From contig NZ_PGFA01000001.1 of the NCBI RefSeq assembly GCF_002797555.1, positions 1,550,001-1,614,000 of the forward strand: a stretch of 64,000 bases of DNA, read 5' to 3'. The position numbers and the translations under genes are program-made. Each line of letters opens with the position of its first letter. The stretch's first letter is position 1. Below, piece after piece: positions 15,441 through 24,458 of the stretch. The notes beneath the pieces are model-generated. The model saw only the letters and a list, made by a program, of their open reading frames with translations. It did no database searches and had not been told where the DNA came from. Origin of the DNA: Hymenobacter chitinivorans DSM 11115 (GTDB lineage Bacteria > Bacteroidota > Bacteroidia > Cytophagales > Hymenobacteraceae).

Positions 15441-17876
15441 TTACAGGCCCCGCCGCCGGGCGGCGTAGCGGACCAATAATGTGGCAAACACCATCACGCT
15501 CAGTGAGCTGATGGGCATCAGGATGGCCGACACGATGGGCGTGAATTTGCCCTGCACGGCCAAACCCAGGCCGATGCCGTTGTAGCAGAACGAAAGCACG
15601 AAGGTGGCCAGCACGATCTGCAGGCAGTCCTGGGAAAACTTGAGTACGGTGCCGAGCTGCCCGAAGCTGCCGGCGTCCAGGATAGCGTCGCAGGCGGGGG
15701 AGAAGTTGGTCAGGGTTTCCGAGAGGGCCACCCCGGCGTCGGCGCGCTGCAGGGCTCCGGCGTCGTTGAGCCCGTCGCCGACCATGACCACGCGCCGGCC
15801 CTGCTGCTGCTGGCGTTCCACGAAGTGCAGCTTATCGAGCGGCGACTGATTAAAGCGCAGCTCGGCCGCGGGCCCGAAGAGCTGGCGCAGGCGGGGCTCG
15901 TCGGCGGCGTTGTCGCCGGTGAGCAGGGCCAGCTGGTAGGTTTGGCCCAGCTCCCGCAGCAGCGAGCCCAGGCCGGGGCGGTACTCGCTGCTGACCTCGT
16001 ACCAGCCGTGCACTAGTCCATCCAGGGCCACGTACACCCGGGCCTGCCGCTCGCCGGGCGGGGCTGCCGCGGGCAAATCGACGAAGGTGGCCGAGCCCAG
16101 GCGCACCTCCCGGCCCGCCACCACGCCGCGCAAACCCTGGCCCGTCGTTTCCCGAAAGCCTTCTACCGGCAGGGGCGCAGTGCCGAGCTTTTCGACCAGG
16201 CGCTGGCTGAGCGGGTGAGTTGATTGGCCGGCCAGGGCGGCCACGCGCTGCTCGTCTTCGGCACTCAGCCCAAGGCCGTGGAAGCTGACCACGGCGCGCT
16301 GGGTATCGGTGAGCGTGCCGGTTTTGTCGAATACCAAGGTAGTGGCCCGGCCCAGGGTTTCGACTACGGCCGCGTTTTTCAGATAGAGCTTGTGGCGGCC
16401 CAGCACCCGTAGGGCGGCGCCCAGGGCAAAGGGCGTGGCCAACGACAAAGCGCAGGGACAGGCAATAACCAGCACCGAAGTGCAGGCCCGTAGCGCCATT
16501 TGCGGGTCGCGCGGAAACCAGTAGAGCCCCGCGCCCAGGGCCAGCAGCAGGGTTACGGCCACGAAGTAGCGGCCCACCTGGTTGGCGTAGGTTTCTAGGG
16601 TGGGCTTGCCTTCCTTCTCAAAGGCGGGGTTGTTCCAGAGCTGGGTGAGGTAGCCCTGCGACACTTCGCGCACCACTTCCAGCTCCACGGCCTCGCCCAC
16701 CTGCCGGCCGCCGGCGTACACGGTTTCCCCGGCCTGCTTGCGCACCGGCAGGCTTTCCCCCGACACGAAGCTGTAGTCAATCTGCCCGTTGCCGCGCAGC
16801 AGCACGGCGTCGGCGGGAATGATTTCCTGGTGCCGCACCCGGATGCGCTGACCCGCCTTGAGCTCTTTTACCGACACCGACTGCTCGCCGCCGTCCTTGT
16901 TTAGCACGGTCACGGCCACGGGAAAGTAGGAGGTGAAGTCCCGGTCGAAGCGCAGGGCGTCGTAGGTGCGCTGCTGCACCCACTTGCCGATGAGCATGAA
17001 GAACACCAGCCCGGTAAAGGAGTCGAAGTAGCCCGGGCCGCGGCCGGTGGCAAGGTCGAAGATGCTGGTCGTGAACAGGGCCGTCAGGCCCAGGCTGATG
17101 GGAAAGTCGAGGTTGATGTAGCGCTGCTTCAGGCCCTGCCAGGCGGAGAAGTAAAAGTCGCGGGCACTGATGAGCAGCACGGGCAGGGCCAGCAACAGGC
17201 TCAGGCCGCCGAAGAAGCGGCCAAACAGGCTTTGGAGCTGCTCAGTGAAGGAAAAATAGTCGGGAAAGGCCATCAGCATCACGTTGCCGAAGGCAAAGGC
17301 GGCCAGGCCCAGCTGGTAGGTCAGGCGCCGATTGGCATGGTGGGGTTGGGCGCCCAGCTCGGCCAGGGTTATGCGGGGCTCGTAGCCGATGGAAGCCAGC
17401 AACGTCACTACTGCCTGCAGGCTGGTGGTGGCGGGCTGGTAGCTCACCGTCAGCTCCTTGCGCAGGAAGTTGACCCGGGAGCTGCTGATACCGGGGTTGA
17501 GCTTGAACAGGTTTTCGAGCAGCCAGATGCAGGAGGCGCAGTGCATCTGCGGAATGGTGAAGGTGAGCCGGTGCAGCGTGGGCGACTGAAACGTGAGCAG
17601 CTGGCTTTGCACCGACTCCAGGGCGAGGTAGTCGAAGCGGCCGGGTAGCTCCACGGGCTGCACTTTCTGGCCGGGCTGCGCGTCGAGGCGGTAGTAGGTG
17701 CACAGGTTGCTGGCGTCGAGCAGCTCGTACACGGCCTTGCAGCCCTGGCAGCAGAAGGCCAGCGCGGGCCGGGCCGCCAGCCGAATTGGTTCTTCGGGGC
17801 AGTCGTCGCCGCAGTGGGCGCAGGCCAGGTGGGAGCGGGGCGGGGCAACGGGAGCAGGGGCAGGAGTCACGGGCAA
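15441..17876 (-). CDS. ccoI: Copper-exporting P1B-type ATPase for cbb3 oxidase assembly
   Basis: An 811-residue membrane pump of the FixI/CcoI type, which supplies or exports copper during cbb3 oxidase assembly. The N-terminus has a Cys-rich part (CAHCGDDC, FCCQGC, within 1-50), then a heavy-metal-associated domain with MHCASC at about 110. The CPC metal motif is in IACPCALSLATPFALG, DKTGT is the phosphorylation site, and GDGLNDAGAL is the hinge motif; eight membrane helices are expected. The start is a TTG at 17876 (or the GTG two codons later); no ATG exists upstream in frame. Paired dyads lie 50-90 bp upstream. Confidence 0.93.
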   Translation of the reverse strand: MPVTPAPAPVAPPRSHLACAHCGDDCPEEPIRLAARPALAFCCQGCKAVYELLDASNLCTYYRLDAQPGQKVQPVELPGRFDYLALESVQSQLLTFQSPTLHRLTFTIPQMHCASCIWLLENLFKLNPGISSSRVNFLRKELTVSYQPATTSLQAVVTLLASIGYEPRITLAELGAQPHHANRRLTYQLGLAAFAFGNVMLMAFPDYFSFTEQLQSLFGRFFGGLSLLLALPVLLISARDFYFSAWQGLKQRYINLDFPISLGLTALFTTSIFDLATGRGPGYFDSFTGLVFFMLIGKWVQQRTYDALRFDRDFTSYFPVAVTVLNKDGGEQSVSVKELKAGQRIRVRHQEIIPADAVLLRGNGQIDYSFVSGESLPVRKQAGETVYAGGRQVGEAVELEVVREVSQGYLTQLWNNPAFEKEGKPTLETYANQVGRYFVAVTLLLALGAGLYWFPRDPQMALRACTSVLVIACPCALSLATPFALGAALRVLGRHKLYLKNAAVVETLGRATTLVFDKTGTLTDTQRAVVSFHGLGLSAEDEQRVAALAGQSTHPLSQRLVEKLGTAPLPVEGFRETTGQGLRGVVAGREVRLGSATFVDLPAAAPPGERQARVYVALDGLVHGWYEVSSEYRPGLGSLLRELGQTYQLALLTGDNAADEPRLRQLFGPAAELRFNQSPLDKLHFVERQQQQGRRVVMVGDGLNDAGALQRADAGVALSETLTNFSPACDAILDAGSFGQLGTVLKFSQDCLQIVLATFVLSFCYNGIGLGLAVQGKFTPIVSAILMPISSLSVMVFATLLVRYAARRRGL

Positions 17877-17896
17877 GGCGAAGCGGATTGGAAACC

Positions 17897-17993
17897 CAAA
17901 GCTCCGACCCGGAGCCCGCCGAAAAGCTGACGAACGTCAGGTGCCGCGCTGATTCATCTCAGCCTAAACTCCCGGACCGAACCCGCATCTTTG
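17897..17993. promoter_or_regulatory. Divergent promoter with paired CTGA-N6-TCAG dyads (ccoI / membrane protein-haemoglobin)
   Basis: Two perfect dyads, CTGACGAACGTCAG at 17927-17940 and CTGATTCATCTCAG at 17949-17962, have centres exactly 22 bp apart. On the minus strand GAGCTTTG (17897-17904) and on the plus strand CATCTTTG (17986-17993) resemble the TAnnTTTG -7 element; their 5' ends are 29.5 and 30.5 bp from the nearest dyad centre. This predicts activator binding at about -41 for both directions. Same layout as at 21.9, 24.4 and 43.4 kb. Confidence 0.75.
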
Positions 17994-18060
17994 CCGTGTT
18001 GTTCCGTGCTGGTCGGGCCGCCGCTGCTGTCGGTCCGACCAGCTTTTTTGCCTGCGTATT

Positions 18061-18555
18061 ATGCCTCGTTCCCACGCTCCTGCTGCCCTGCTGCTGGTGC
18101 TGGCCCTGTTCGTCTGGGCCGGTATGGTGGCCGGCATTTCCTTTCTGGAAGCCCCGCTTAAGTTCACCGCGCCTAATATTACGGTGCCGTTGGGGCTGGG
18201 CATTGGCCGTATCGTGTTTGCCGCGCTGAATAAAGTAGAGCTGCTGCTGGCCGCCGTGGCCGTGGGCAGCGCGTTGGTATTGCGCGTGCCGGCCCATCTT
18301 GCCACCACCCTGGGGTTGCTCAGCGGCGTGCTGCTGCTCCAAACCTTCTGGCTCTTGCCCGCTTTGGATGCGCGGGCCCTGGCTTTGCTGGCCGGCCACC
18401 CGGCCCCGCCCAGCTCCCTGCACCTGGTCTATATCGGCCTGGACGTGGTGAAGCTGCTGACCCTGCTGCTCACCGGCAGCTGGGCCTTCCGCTGGGCGCT
18501 GCAGGTAGCCCGCGGGCAGGTCCTCAACCGTAAAGCCGCCCAGCTGGCCGCCTGA
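18061..18555 (+). CDS. Four-helix integral membrane protein, function unknown
   Basis: A 164-residue hydrophobic protein with about four membrane helices (about 8-28, 48-74, 80-102 and 122-146). The pattern WAGMVAGISFLEAPLKF and the helix start GIGRIVFAALNKVE resemble DUF4149/TMEM205-type proteins, but the match is only by eye. It lies 26 bp before the truncated haemoglobin gene, so they form a likely operon, and shares the regulated divergent region with ccoI. That context suggests a role under low oxygen, perhaps in haem or redox physiology. Confidence 0.75.
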   Translation: MPRSHAPAALLLVLALFVWAGMVAGISFLEAPLKFTAPNITVPLGLGIGRIVFAALNKVELLLAAVAVGSALVLRVPAHLATTLGLLSGVLLLQTFWLLPALDARALALLAGHPAPPSSLHLVYIGLDVVKLLTLLLTGSWAFRWALQVARGQVLNRKAAQLAA

Positions 18556-18581
18556 TTGCCCGATTGTATTTCCCCCTGCTC

Positions 18582-18971
18582 ATGACTGATTCCCGCCCCG
18601 ATATTCAGACCGAAGCCGACGTGCAGCGCCTGGTCGATACCTTCTACCAGAAAGTAAACCAGGACGAGCTGCTCGACCCGGTCTTCAACGGCTTTGCCCA
18701 CGTAGATTGGCAGCGCCACCTGCCCATTATGTACGATTTCTGGAGCAGCCTGCTGCTGGGCACCTCGCGCTACTCGGGCCGGCCCTTCCCCAAGCACATG
18801 CCGCTGCCCGTTGATGCCACCCACTTCACCCGCTGGATGCAGCTCTTCGAAGCCACCGTCGATGAGCTTTTCGCCGGCCCCGTGGCCGATATTGCCAAAG
18901 TGCGGGCCCTGAATATTGCCACCATGTTTGAGTACCGCCTCCGCAAGCGCGACCCGCTCTCATTGCTGTAA
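18582..18971 (+). CDS. Group III truncated haemoglobin
   Basis: A 129-residue globin of the 2-on-2 fold. Family signs: LVDTFYQKVNQDELLDPVF at the start, LPIMYDFWSSLLLG in the B-E region, YSGRPFPKHMPLP, and the proximal His in DATHFTRWMQLF (about residue 81). Group III proteins are linked to microaerobic oxygen or nitric-oxide handling. ATG at 18582 chosen over one 18 bp upstream because the family sequence begins here. Probably co-transcribed with the membrane protein before it, under the paired dyads at 17.9 kb. Confidence 0.9.
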   Translation: MTDSRPDIQTEADVQRLVDTFYQKVNQDELLDPVFNGFAHVDWQRHLPIMYDFWSSLLLGTSRYSGRPFPKHMPLPVDATHFTRWMQLFEATVDELFAGPVADIAKVRALNIATMFEYRLRKRDPLSLL

Positions 18972-18980
18972 ACCACCAAA

Positions 18981-19037
18981 CGTCCTGTCGACCATTCTGC
19001 GCTTCAAGCAGAGAGGAGACATCTCGCGTGCTGACGT
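18981..19037. repeat. Half copy of palindromic repeat family B
   Basis: Matches the left arm of the family B repeat at 3305-3412 (CATTCTGCGCTTC and GGAGACAT-TCGCG are shared). Its right arm is missing, and a family A palindrome follows directly, as if one repeat had been interrupted by the other. Confidence 0.6.
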
Positions 19038-19050
19038 TGTAGTGGCGTAT

Positions 19051-19147
19051 GTCATGCTGAGCGAAGTCGAAGCATCTCTACTGCTTCGTTGTCAAAGCAA
19101 TTTGATTACCACTGCGGTAGAGATGCTTCGACTTCGCTCAGCATGAC
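19051..19147. repeat. Palindromic intergenic repeat, family A (perfect 30-bp arms)
   Basis: GTCATGCTGAGCGAAGTCGA... at 19051-19080 is perfectly complementary to 19118-19147. Family members occur at 53879-53990 and 56894-56979. It sits between the converging haemoglobin and regulator genes. Confidence 0.85.
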
Positions 19148-19180
19148 GTTCTATAGTAACTAAGCTAACGGCCCCAACCG

Positions 19181-20229
<1,049 letters not shown>

Positions 20230-20233
<4 letters not shown>

Positions 20234-21825
20234 AGCGGAATGGTGATGGTGACGGTCGTGCCCACGTTCAGCTCACTGTCCAGCGCAATCGTGCCATCCA
20301 TGAGCTCCAAATAGCGGGCAATGATGTAGAGGCCCAGGCCGGTGCCGGGCAGGTTGGCCGCGTTGCGGGCCCGGAAAAACCGCTCGAACAAGTGCTCCTG
20401 GTCTTCCCTCGAAATGCCCAGGCCCTGGTCCTGCACCCGCAGGGTGAGTTGGCCCGGCTGGCAGTCGGCCAGCACGCGCACCAGGGAGTTTTCGCCCGAG
20501 TACTTAATGGCGTTGGAAAGCAGGTTGACCAGGATTTTGCGCAGCAACGACGGGTCGAGGCGCACCGGGCCGGGGCAGAGGACCTGCCGCTCGATACGCT
20601 GCCCGGTTTTGAGCATGCCCTGCACGTCGAGCACGGTTTCTTCCAGCAGGCCGCCCAAATCCAGTTCCACCGGCCGGGCTTCGATTTTGCCTTCCTCAAT
20701 GCGGCCCACCGAGAGAAACTCTTCCAGAATATCGTTCAGGTGGTTCACCGAGGCCCGAATGCGCTGCAAATGCTTCAGGCGCTTGTCCTGCTGCTCGGTG
20801 GCGGGGTATTTCTCGATCAGCGTGGCCGAGGTAAGCACCGCCGTGAGCGGGGTCCGGAACTCGTGGGAGGCCATGCTCACGAAGCGCGACTTGAGCTCCC
20901 CCAATTCCTGCTCGGCGGCCAGGGCCTGGGTCAGCTCCTGGCCGCGCTGCTCGAGCTGTTCCAGGGTGCTGAGCAGGGCGTGGGTGCGGTCGGCTACTTT
21001 CTGCTCGAGCTCGGCGTTGAGGCGCTCCACGTACTCGCGCTGGGCAATCAGCTCCCGCTCAGCTTCCTTTTTAAAGGTGATGTCGAGCACGTAGGCCACC
21101 ACGTAGAGCTCCTCGTCGAGGTGGAAATAGCTCAGGCTGACTTCCACCGGGAACACCGAGCCGTCTTTGCGCTGGCCCAGCAGGTCGCGGTTGTGGCCCA
21201 TGCCCCGCACCGAGGGTTTCTCATTAAAGGAAGCCCGGAGCTTGTCGTGGTGGCGGCCGGCGGCGTTGGGCACCAGCACGTCGATGCTGCGGCCCATGAG
21301 CTCCTGGGGCCGGTAGCCGAAGAGCTGTTCGGACAGCTGGTTGGCCGAGACGATGGTGCCGGGCCGGTCGCAGACGATGATGCCGATGGTGGCATTGGTA
21401 AAGACGGCTTCGAAGCGGCGCACGCTGTGGGCCAGCTCCCGCTCGGCCTGCTGCAGGCGGTTTTGCTCGGTGAGGCGTACCAGCAGGTACGGCTGCCCGC
21501 TGTGCTCAAAATACGCCAGCTCGACCCGGCCCCAGAACGTACCGCCCGCACCGTAGCGCCGGATTTCGGCCTCAATTTCCTGGCGGCCTTCGCGCCGGGT
21601 TTGGACGCACAGGGCTTCCCACTGGCCCTCGGCCCAGGGTGTGGCGCGCAGGGTGCGACTGGGGTCCGCGAGAAAATCCGCTTCCGACGGGTAGCCCAGC
21701 AGCTGCAGCCCGGCCGGGTTGACCTGGGTAAACCAGCCCCGGGTCAGGTCATAAATTCCCACAAACTCCCGGGCCTGGGTGTAAAGCAAATCGAGCAGGG
21801 CGGGAGCGAAGGAGGCAGGCAGCAT
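20230..21825 (-). CDS. PAS-domain sensor histidine kinase, partner of the CRP-fused regulator
   Basis: A 531-residue soluble kinase with no membrane segment. Order: PAS 1 (about 10-115), PAS 2 (about 130-245, FEAVFTNATIGIIVCDRPG), a coiled coil (about 250-310), HisKA with the phospho-His in FVSMASHEFRTPLTAVLTSA (about 325-344), and HATPase (NLLSNAIKYS, DQGLGISREDQEHLFERFF, GTGLGLY). The ATG at 21825 is preferred to one 114 bp upstream, which lies in the regulatory dyads. A cytoplasmic signal such as redox state or oxygen is plausible, but the PAS domains show no obvious haem or flavin residue. Stop overlaps the regulator ATG (translational coupling). Confidence 0.93.
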
Positions 21826-21871
21826 AGAGCGGAATACGCGCCCGAGCAGCAGAAAGGCCCGGCGGCGGGTG

Positions 21872-21969
21872 CGAAGATAAAAGACGGCAGCTTGGGGCCG
21901 GGGCTGATAAAAATCAGGTAGCCCCCTGACCGGCATCATCCCGGCGGCCGGACCGGGCCGGTAATTTTA
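21872..21969. promoter_or_regulatory. Divergent promoter with paired dyads (kinase-regulator / thioredoxin-like)
   Basis: Dyads CTGATAAAAATCAG (21904-21917, perfect) and CTGACCGGCATCAT (21926-21939, one base off) have centres 22 bp apart. On the minus strand TATCTTCG (21872-21879) is 31.5 bp from the nearest dyad centre; on the plus strand TAATTTTA (21962-21969) is 29.5 bp away. This suggests that the kinase-regulator pair controls its own expression. Confidence 0.7.
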
Positions 21970-21995
21970 CGGCTGCACCCTTAGCCCGAGTTCCG

Positions 21996-22331
21996 ATGTC
22001 CACTTTTCCTTCCCATTCTGTGCGGCCCCCCGAGGCGGCGGTGCTGCTGGTGCTGCTGCCCGCGGTGGGCGCGGTCCGCCCGGCCCCAGCCGCCCTACAG
22101 GCCCTGCAGCGGCAGCTGGGCTCGGCCGTGCGGGTGCTGCGGGTAGAGGAGGCCCGCCACCCGGCCGTGGTGCGCAGCTTTGCGGCCACCGAGCTGCCGG
22201 CCCTGGTGCTGGTGCAGCAGGGCGTGGAGCTCTGGCGCCACCAGGGCCTGCCCACTGACGAGGCCCTGGCCCCGCTACTGCTCAGCAAGCTCCGGCCCAC
22301 GGTGCCAGTCCTGCCCCAGGCGGTGCCCTAA
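21996..22331 (+). CDS. Thioredoxin-like protein lacking the CxxC motif
   Basis: A 111-residue protein with an N-terminal beta-alpha unit and the pattern VRVLRVEEARHPAVVRSFAA followed by ELPALVLVQQGVELWRHQG, as in the central and cis-Pro part of thioredoxins (the P of ELPALVL is the cis-Pro). The usual CxxC is absent: there is no Cys at all, so it cannot do disulfide exchange. It may be a scaffold or binding partner. The promoter region, shared with the kinase genes, carries two dyads, so low-oxygen control is likely. Confidence 0.7.
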   Translation: MSTFPSHSVRPPEAAVLLVLLPAVGAVRPAPAALQALQRQLGSAVRVLRVEEARHPAVVRSFAATELPALVLVQQGVELWRHQGLPTDEALAPLLLSKLRPTVPVLPQAVP

Positions 22332-22402
22332 GCGTACTGCGGCGGGCTAGGCAGGCCGGCAGGATACGTTGCCGCCAAGGGAAGCAGGCTCGAGTCGTAG
22401 CT

Positions 22403-22519
22403 TCTCATTTTTATTTTAATAGGTACTCCTCATCTGGCGTACCTTCTCAATTTTATTTTAGTAGGTACTCCACAATTGGCGTACCTATCAGATTTTATTT
22501 TGAAAGGTACTCCTGGGCT
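22403..22519. repeat. 2.8 tandem copies of a 42-bp hairpin-forming repeat
   Basis: Units at 22403-22444, 22445-22486 and 22487-22519 (partial). Each starts with an AT-rich TTTTATTTT part, then AGGTACTCC, and the first two end with GGCGTACCT, which pairs back with AGGTACTCC (one mismatch). The rest of the 300-bp gap between the converging genes (22332-22631) shows no gene. Confidence 0.8.
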
Positions 22520-22631
22520 AAGCCCTTGCCCTGGCTGCCCCACTCACCCCGGTTATCCCTCTGAGCCCAGGGACGAATAGTGCTCACCTGAGGAAAAGGA
22601 TGCAGGCCGACCAGCTTGCAGAGTATCGGAC

Positions 22632-24248
22632 CTACCAAATTTCACGGCCCGCGGCGGCAGTTGGGGCAGGACGAGGCTTAGCCGGTAAGGCCGTAGGGCC
22701 AAACAGCGCCTTGCGCAGGGGCTCGTCGAGGTGGTAGATATCGGGCAGGAAGCGCAAGTGGCCGTTTTCGGCCACGCAGGTGGCGTAGCGGATGTGCAGG
22801 GGCAGGGCGCGGTGCAGTCGCACGTCGCGGGGCTGGGGCTGGCGGGCGCACTCGGCCTCGTTGGGCAGAGGCTCCCGGCGGCCTTCGCGCCGCAGCAGGT
22901 AGGCGGCCAGCCGCAGGGGCTGTTCCAGCCGGACGCAGCCGTGGCTCAGGGCCCGGTCGGGGCGGGTGAAGAACTGGCGCATGGGCGTGTCGTGCAGGTA
23001 CACCGAGTAAGGGTTGGCAAAGCGAAAGACGATGTTGCCCAAGGCATTGTCGCAACCCGCCGCCTGCCGGATGGAATACCCAAAGCCGCGGGCCGTGACC
23101 TGGCGCCAGTCCACCGAATACGGGTCGAGCGGCAGGCCCCGGGCGTCATAGAGGCTGAGGCCGTTGCGGGCCAGGTAGCCGGCGTCTTCCCGCAGGCGGA
23201 GCAGCATTTCCTTTACGGCAATGGAGCGGGGCACCCGCCACTCGGGGGCCAGGGTAAAGTAACTGACGCGGCTGCTGAGCGTGGGCGTGGGCGTTTCGGG
23301 CTTGCCCACAATGACGCAGTGCCGGCGCACCACCGAGTCGTGGGCTACCACCTGCAGCTCGTAGGCCGGAATGTTGATCAGGATGTATGCTGAGTCGGGC
23401 GGCAGGGTCTCCCAGCGCCACCGCTCCAGATTCAGGGCCGCGTGCTCGTACTGCACCTGCCGGAAGACGGCCGAGTCGGGAGCTACGGGCCGGGTCAGCC
23501 ACCGGGCCAAAGCCTGCTGCAGCTGCCGGTACTCGCAGTGGGTGGGCTGGGCGGCCCGCAGGGTGGCCGCCACGGTATTGCCGGACAAGGCCGCGCGCAG
23601 CTCCTCGGCTGGCTGCCAGACCTGCCCCCGCGCTTTTTCCCGCCCCGCCACGGTGTAGGTCCGGAGCCGGCCCCGGCCCAGGTCGAGCATGAAACGCAGC
23701 ACGGCGTCGGTGAGAAGGAGTTCCAGCCGGGCCTGCTGCCGGGCCCGCCGACCGGAGGCAGTGGGCCGGGTCAGGGAGTCGCGCAGGGCCCGCAGGCGGG
23801 AGCCGCCGTAGTCGGCCGGGCGCAGGCCAAATTCCCGGGCCCGGTGCAGCAAGGCCAGCGCCTCCCGGGCTGGAGCATTCAGGCTGTCCGCCGCCAGCGT
23901 CCAGGCCGGTAGCACTTCCGCACCGTAAAACCGCCGCACCGCCGCGCCCACCTCCAGGCCCAGGCGCGCATCGGCCGCGGCGGCGCTGCCGGCCGCCGTG
24001 GTATCGAGCAGGGCCCGCAGCAGCGGGCCGGCCGACGCGGGTTCCGGGTCACGAAACTGGGCCAGGACCACGGCCGGCAGCTCCCCAACGCGGGCCGGAG
24101 AGGAGCACCAGCTAGTTAGCAAGAGCAAAGGGGCCACCCAGCTCAGCCGCCAGCCGCGGCCGGCCCGGCGTGGGTTTTGGGCGGCGGTGGCAGCACCGGA
24201 AGGATGGTCGGAGCTTGGGGAAGCCGCAGAAGAAGAAGGTGCGCGCAT
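22632..24248 (-). CDS. L,D-transpeptidase (YcbB/LdtD type) with scaffold domain
   Basis: A 538-residue cell-wall enzyme that makes 3-3 cross-links in peptidoglycan or attaches proteins to it. After an N-terminal membrane anchor (about residues 30-55), residues 90-280 form the scaffold/peptidoglycan-binding-like part, and residues about 295-470 form the YkuD catalytic domain: ILINIPAYELQVV, IVGKPETPTPTLSS, and the catalytic SHGCVRLEQP (Cys at about 445). Promoter-like TACTCTTG at 24331-24338 with a dyad 29.5 bp upstream suggests control by the CRP-type regulator. Wall change under starvation or hypoxia would fit. Confidence 0.88.
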   Translation of the reverse strand: MRAPSSSAASPSSDHPSGAATAAQNPRRAGRGWRLSWVAPLLLLTSWCSSPARVGELPAVVLAQFRDPEPASAGPLLRALLDTTAAGSAAAADARLGLEVGAAVRRFYGAEVLPAWTLAADSLNAPAREALALLHRAREFGLRPADYGGSRLRALRDSLTRPTASGRRARQQARLELLLTDAVLRFMLDLGRGRLRTYTVAGREKARGQVWQPAEELRAALSGNTVAATLRAAQPTHCEYRQLQQALARWLTRPVAPDSAVFRQVQYEHAALNLERWRWETLPPDSAYILINIPAYELQVVAHDSVVRRHCVIVGKPETPTPTLSSRVSYFTLAPEWRVPRSIAVKEMLLRLREDAGYLARNGLSLYDARGLPLDPYSVDWRQVTARGFGYSIRQAAGCDNALGNIVFRFANPYSVYLHDTPMRQFFTRPDRALSHGCVRLEQPLRLAAYLLRREGRREPLPNEAECARQPQPRDVRLHRALPLHIRYATCVAENGHLRFLPDIYHLDEPLRKALFGPTALPAKPRPAPTAAAGREIW

Positions 24249-24330
24249 GGGAAGGGGAGCAGAGCTGGAGCCTCGGAGCCGGTTGAGCAGCCCTGGCGGA
24301 GCTCAGTAGCAAGGGTGTTCAGGCCAGCTG

Positions 24331-24426
24331 CAAGAGTAGCCGAAACGCCGCCCCGGACAACTGACAAAAATCAGCTGCGGCGCCTGACTTCCGGCAGGGG
24401 AAGACCAGCCCCGCGGCGCGTTCTTG
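24331..24426. promoter_or_regulatory. Divergent promoter with paired dyads (L,D-transpeptidase / usp)
   Basis: Perfect dyad CTGACAAAAATCAG (24361-24374) and imperfect dyad CTGACTTCCGGCAG (24384-24397), centres 23 bp apart. On the minus strand TACTCTTG (24331-24338) is 29.5 bp from the first dyad centre. On the plus strand the best -7 candidate is CGTTCTTG (24419-24426), weak, 28.5 bp from the second. This is the weakest of the four regions on the plus side. Confidence 0.65.
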
Positions 24427-24458
24427 CTGCCGCATTCTCACCCTTTCACTTCCTGGCA

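Noticed and set aside
18582..18971. Group I or II truncated haemoglobin
   Set aside because: The pattern with FPKHMPLP and HFTRWMQLF, and the lack of the group I/II Gly-Gly motifs, points to group III.
19051..19147. tRNA or structured RNA gene
   Set aside because: One long stem with 30-bp arms, no cloverleaf; related copies elsewhere show it is an intergenic repeat.
20392..21921. 509-codon plus-strand open frame opposite the histidine kinase
   Set aside because: Shadow of the kinase gene; the kinase has all expected motifs, this frame has none.
22403..22519. CRISPR array
   Set aside because: Repeats are directly tandem without spacers, and no cas gene is near.
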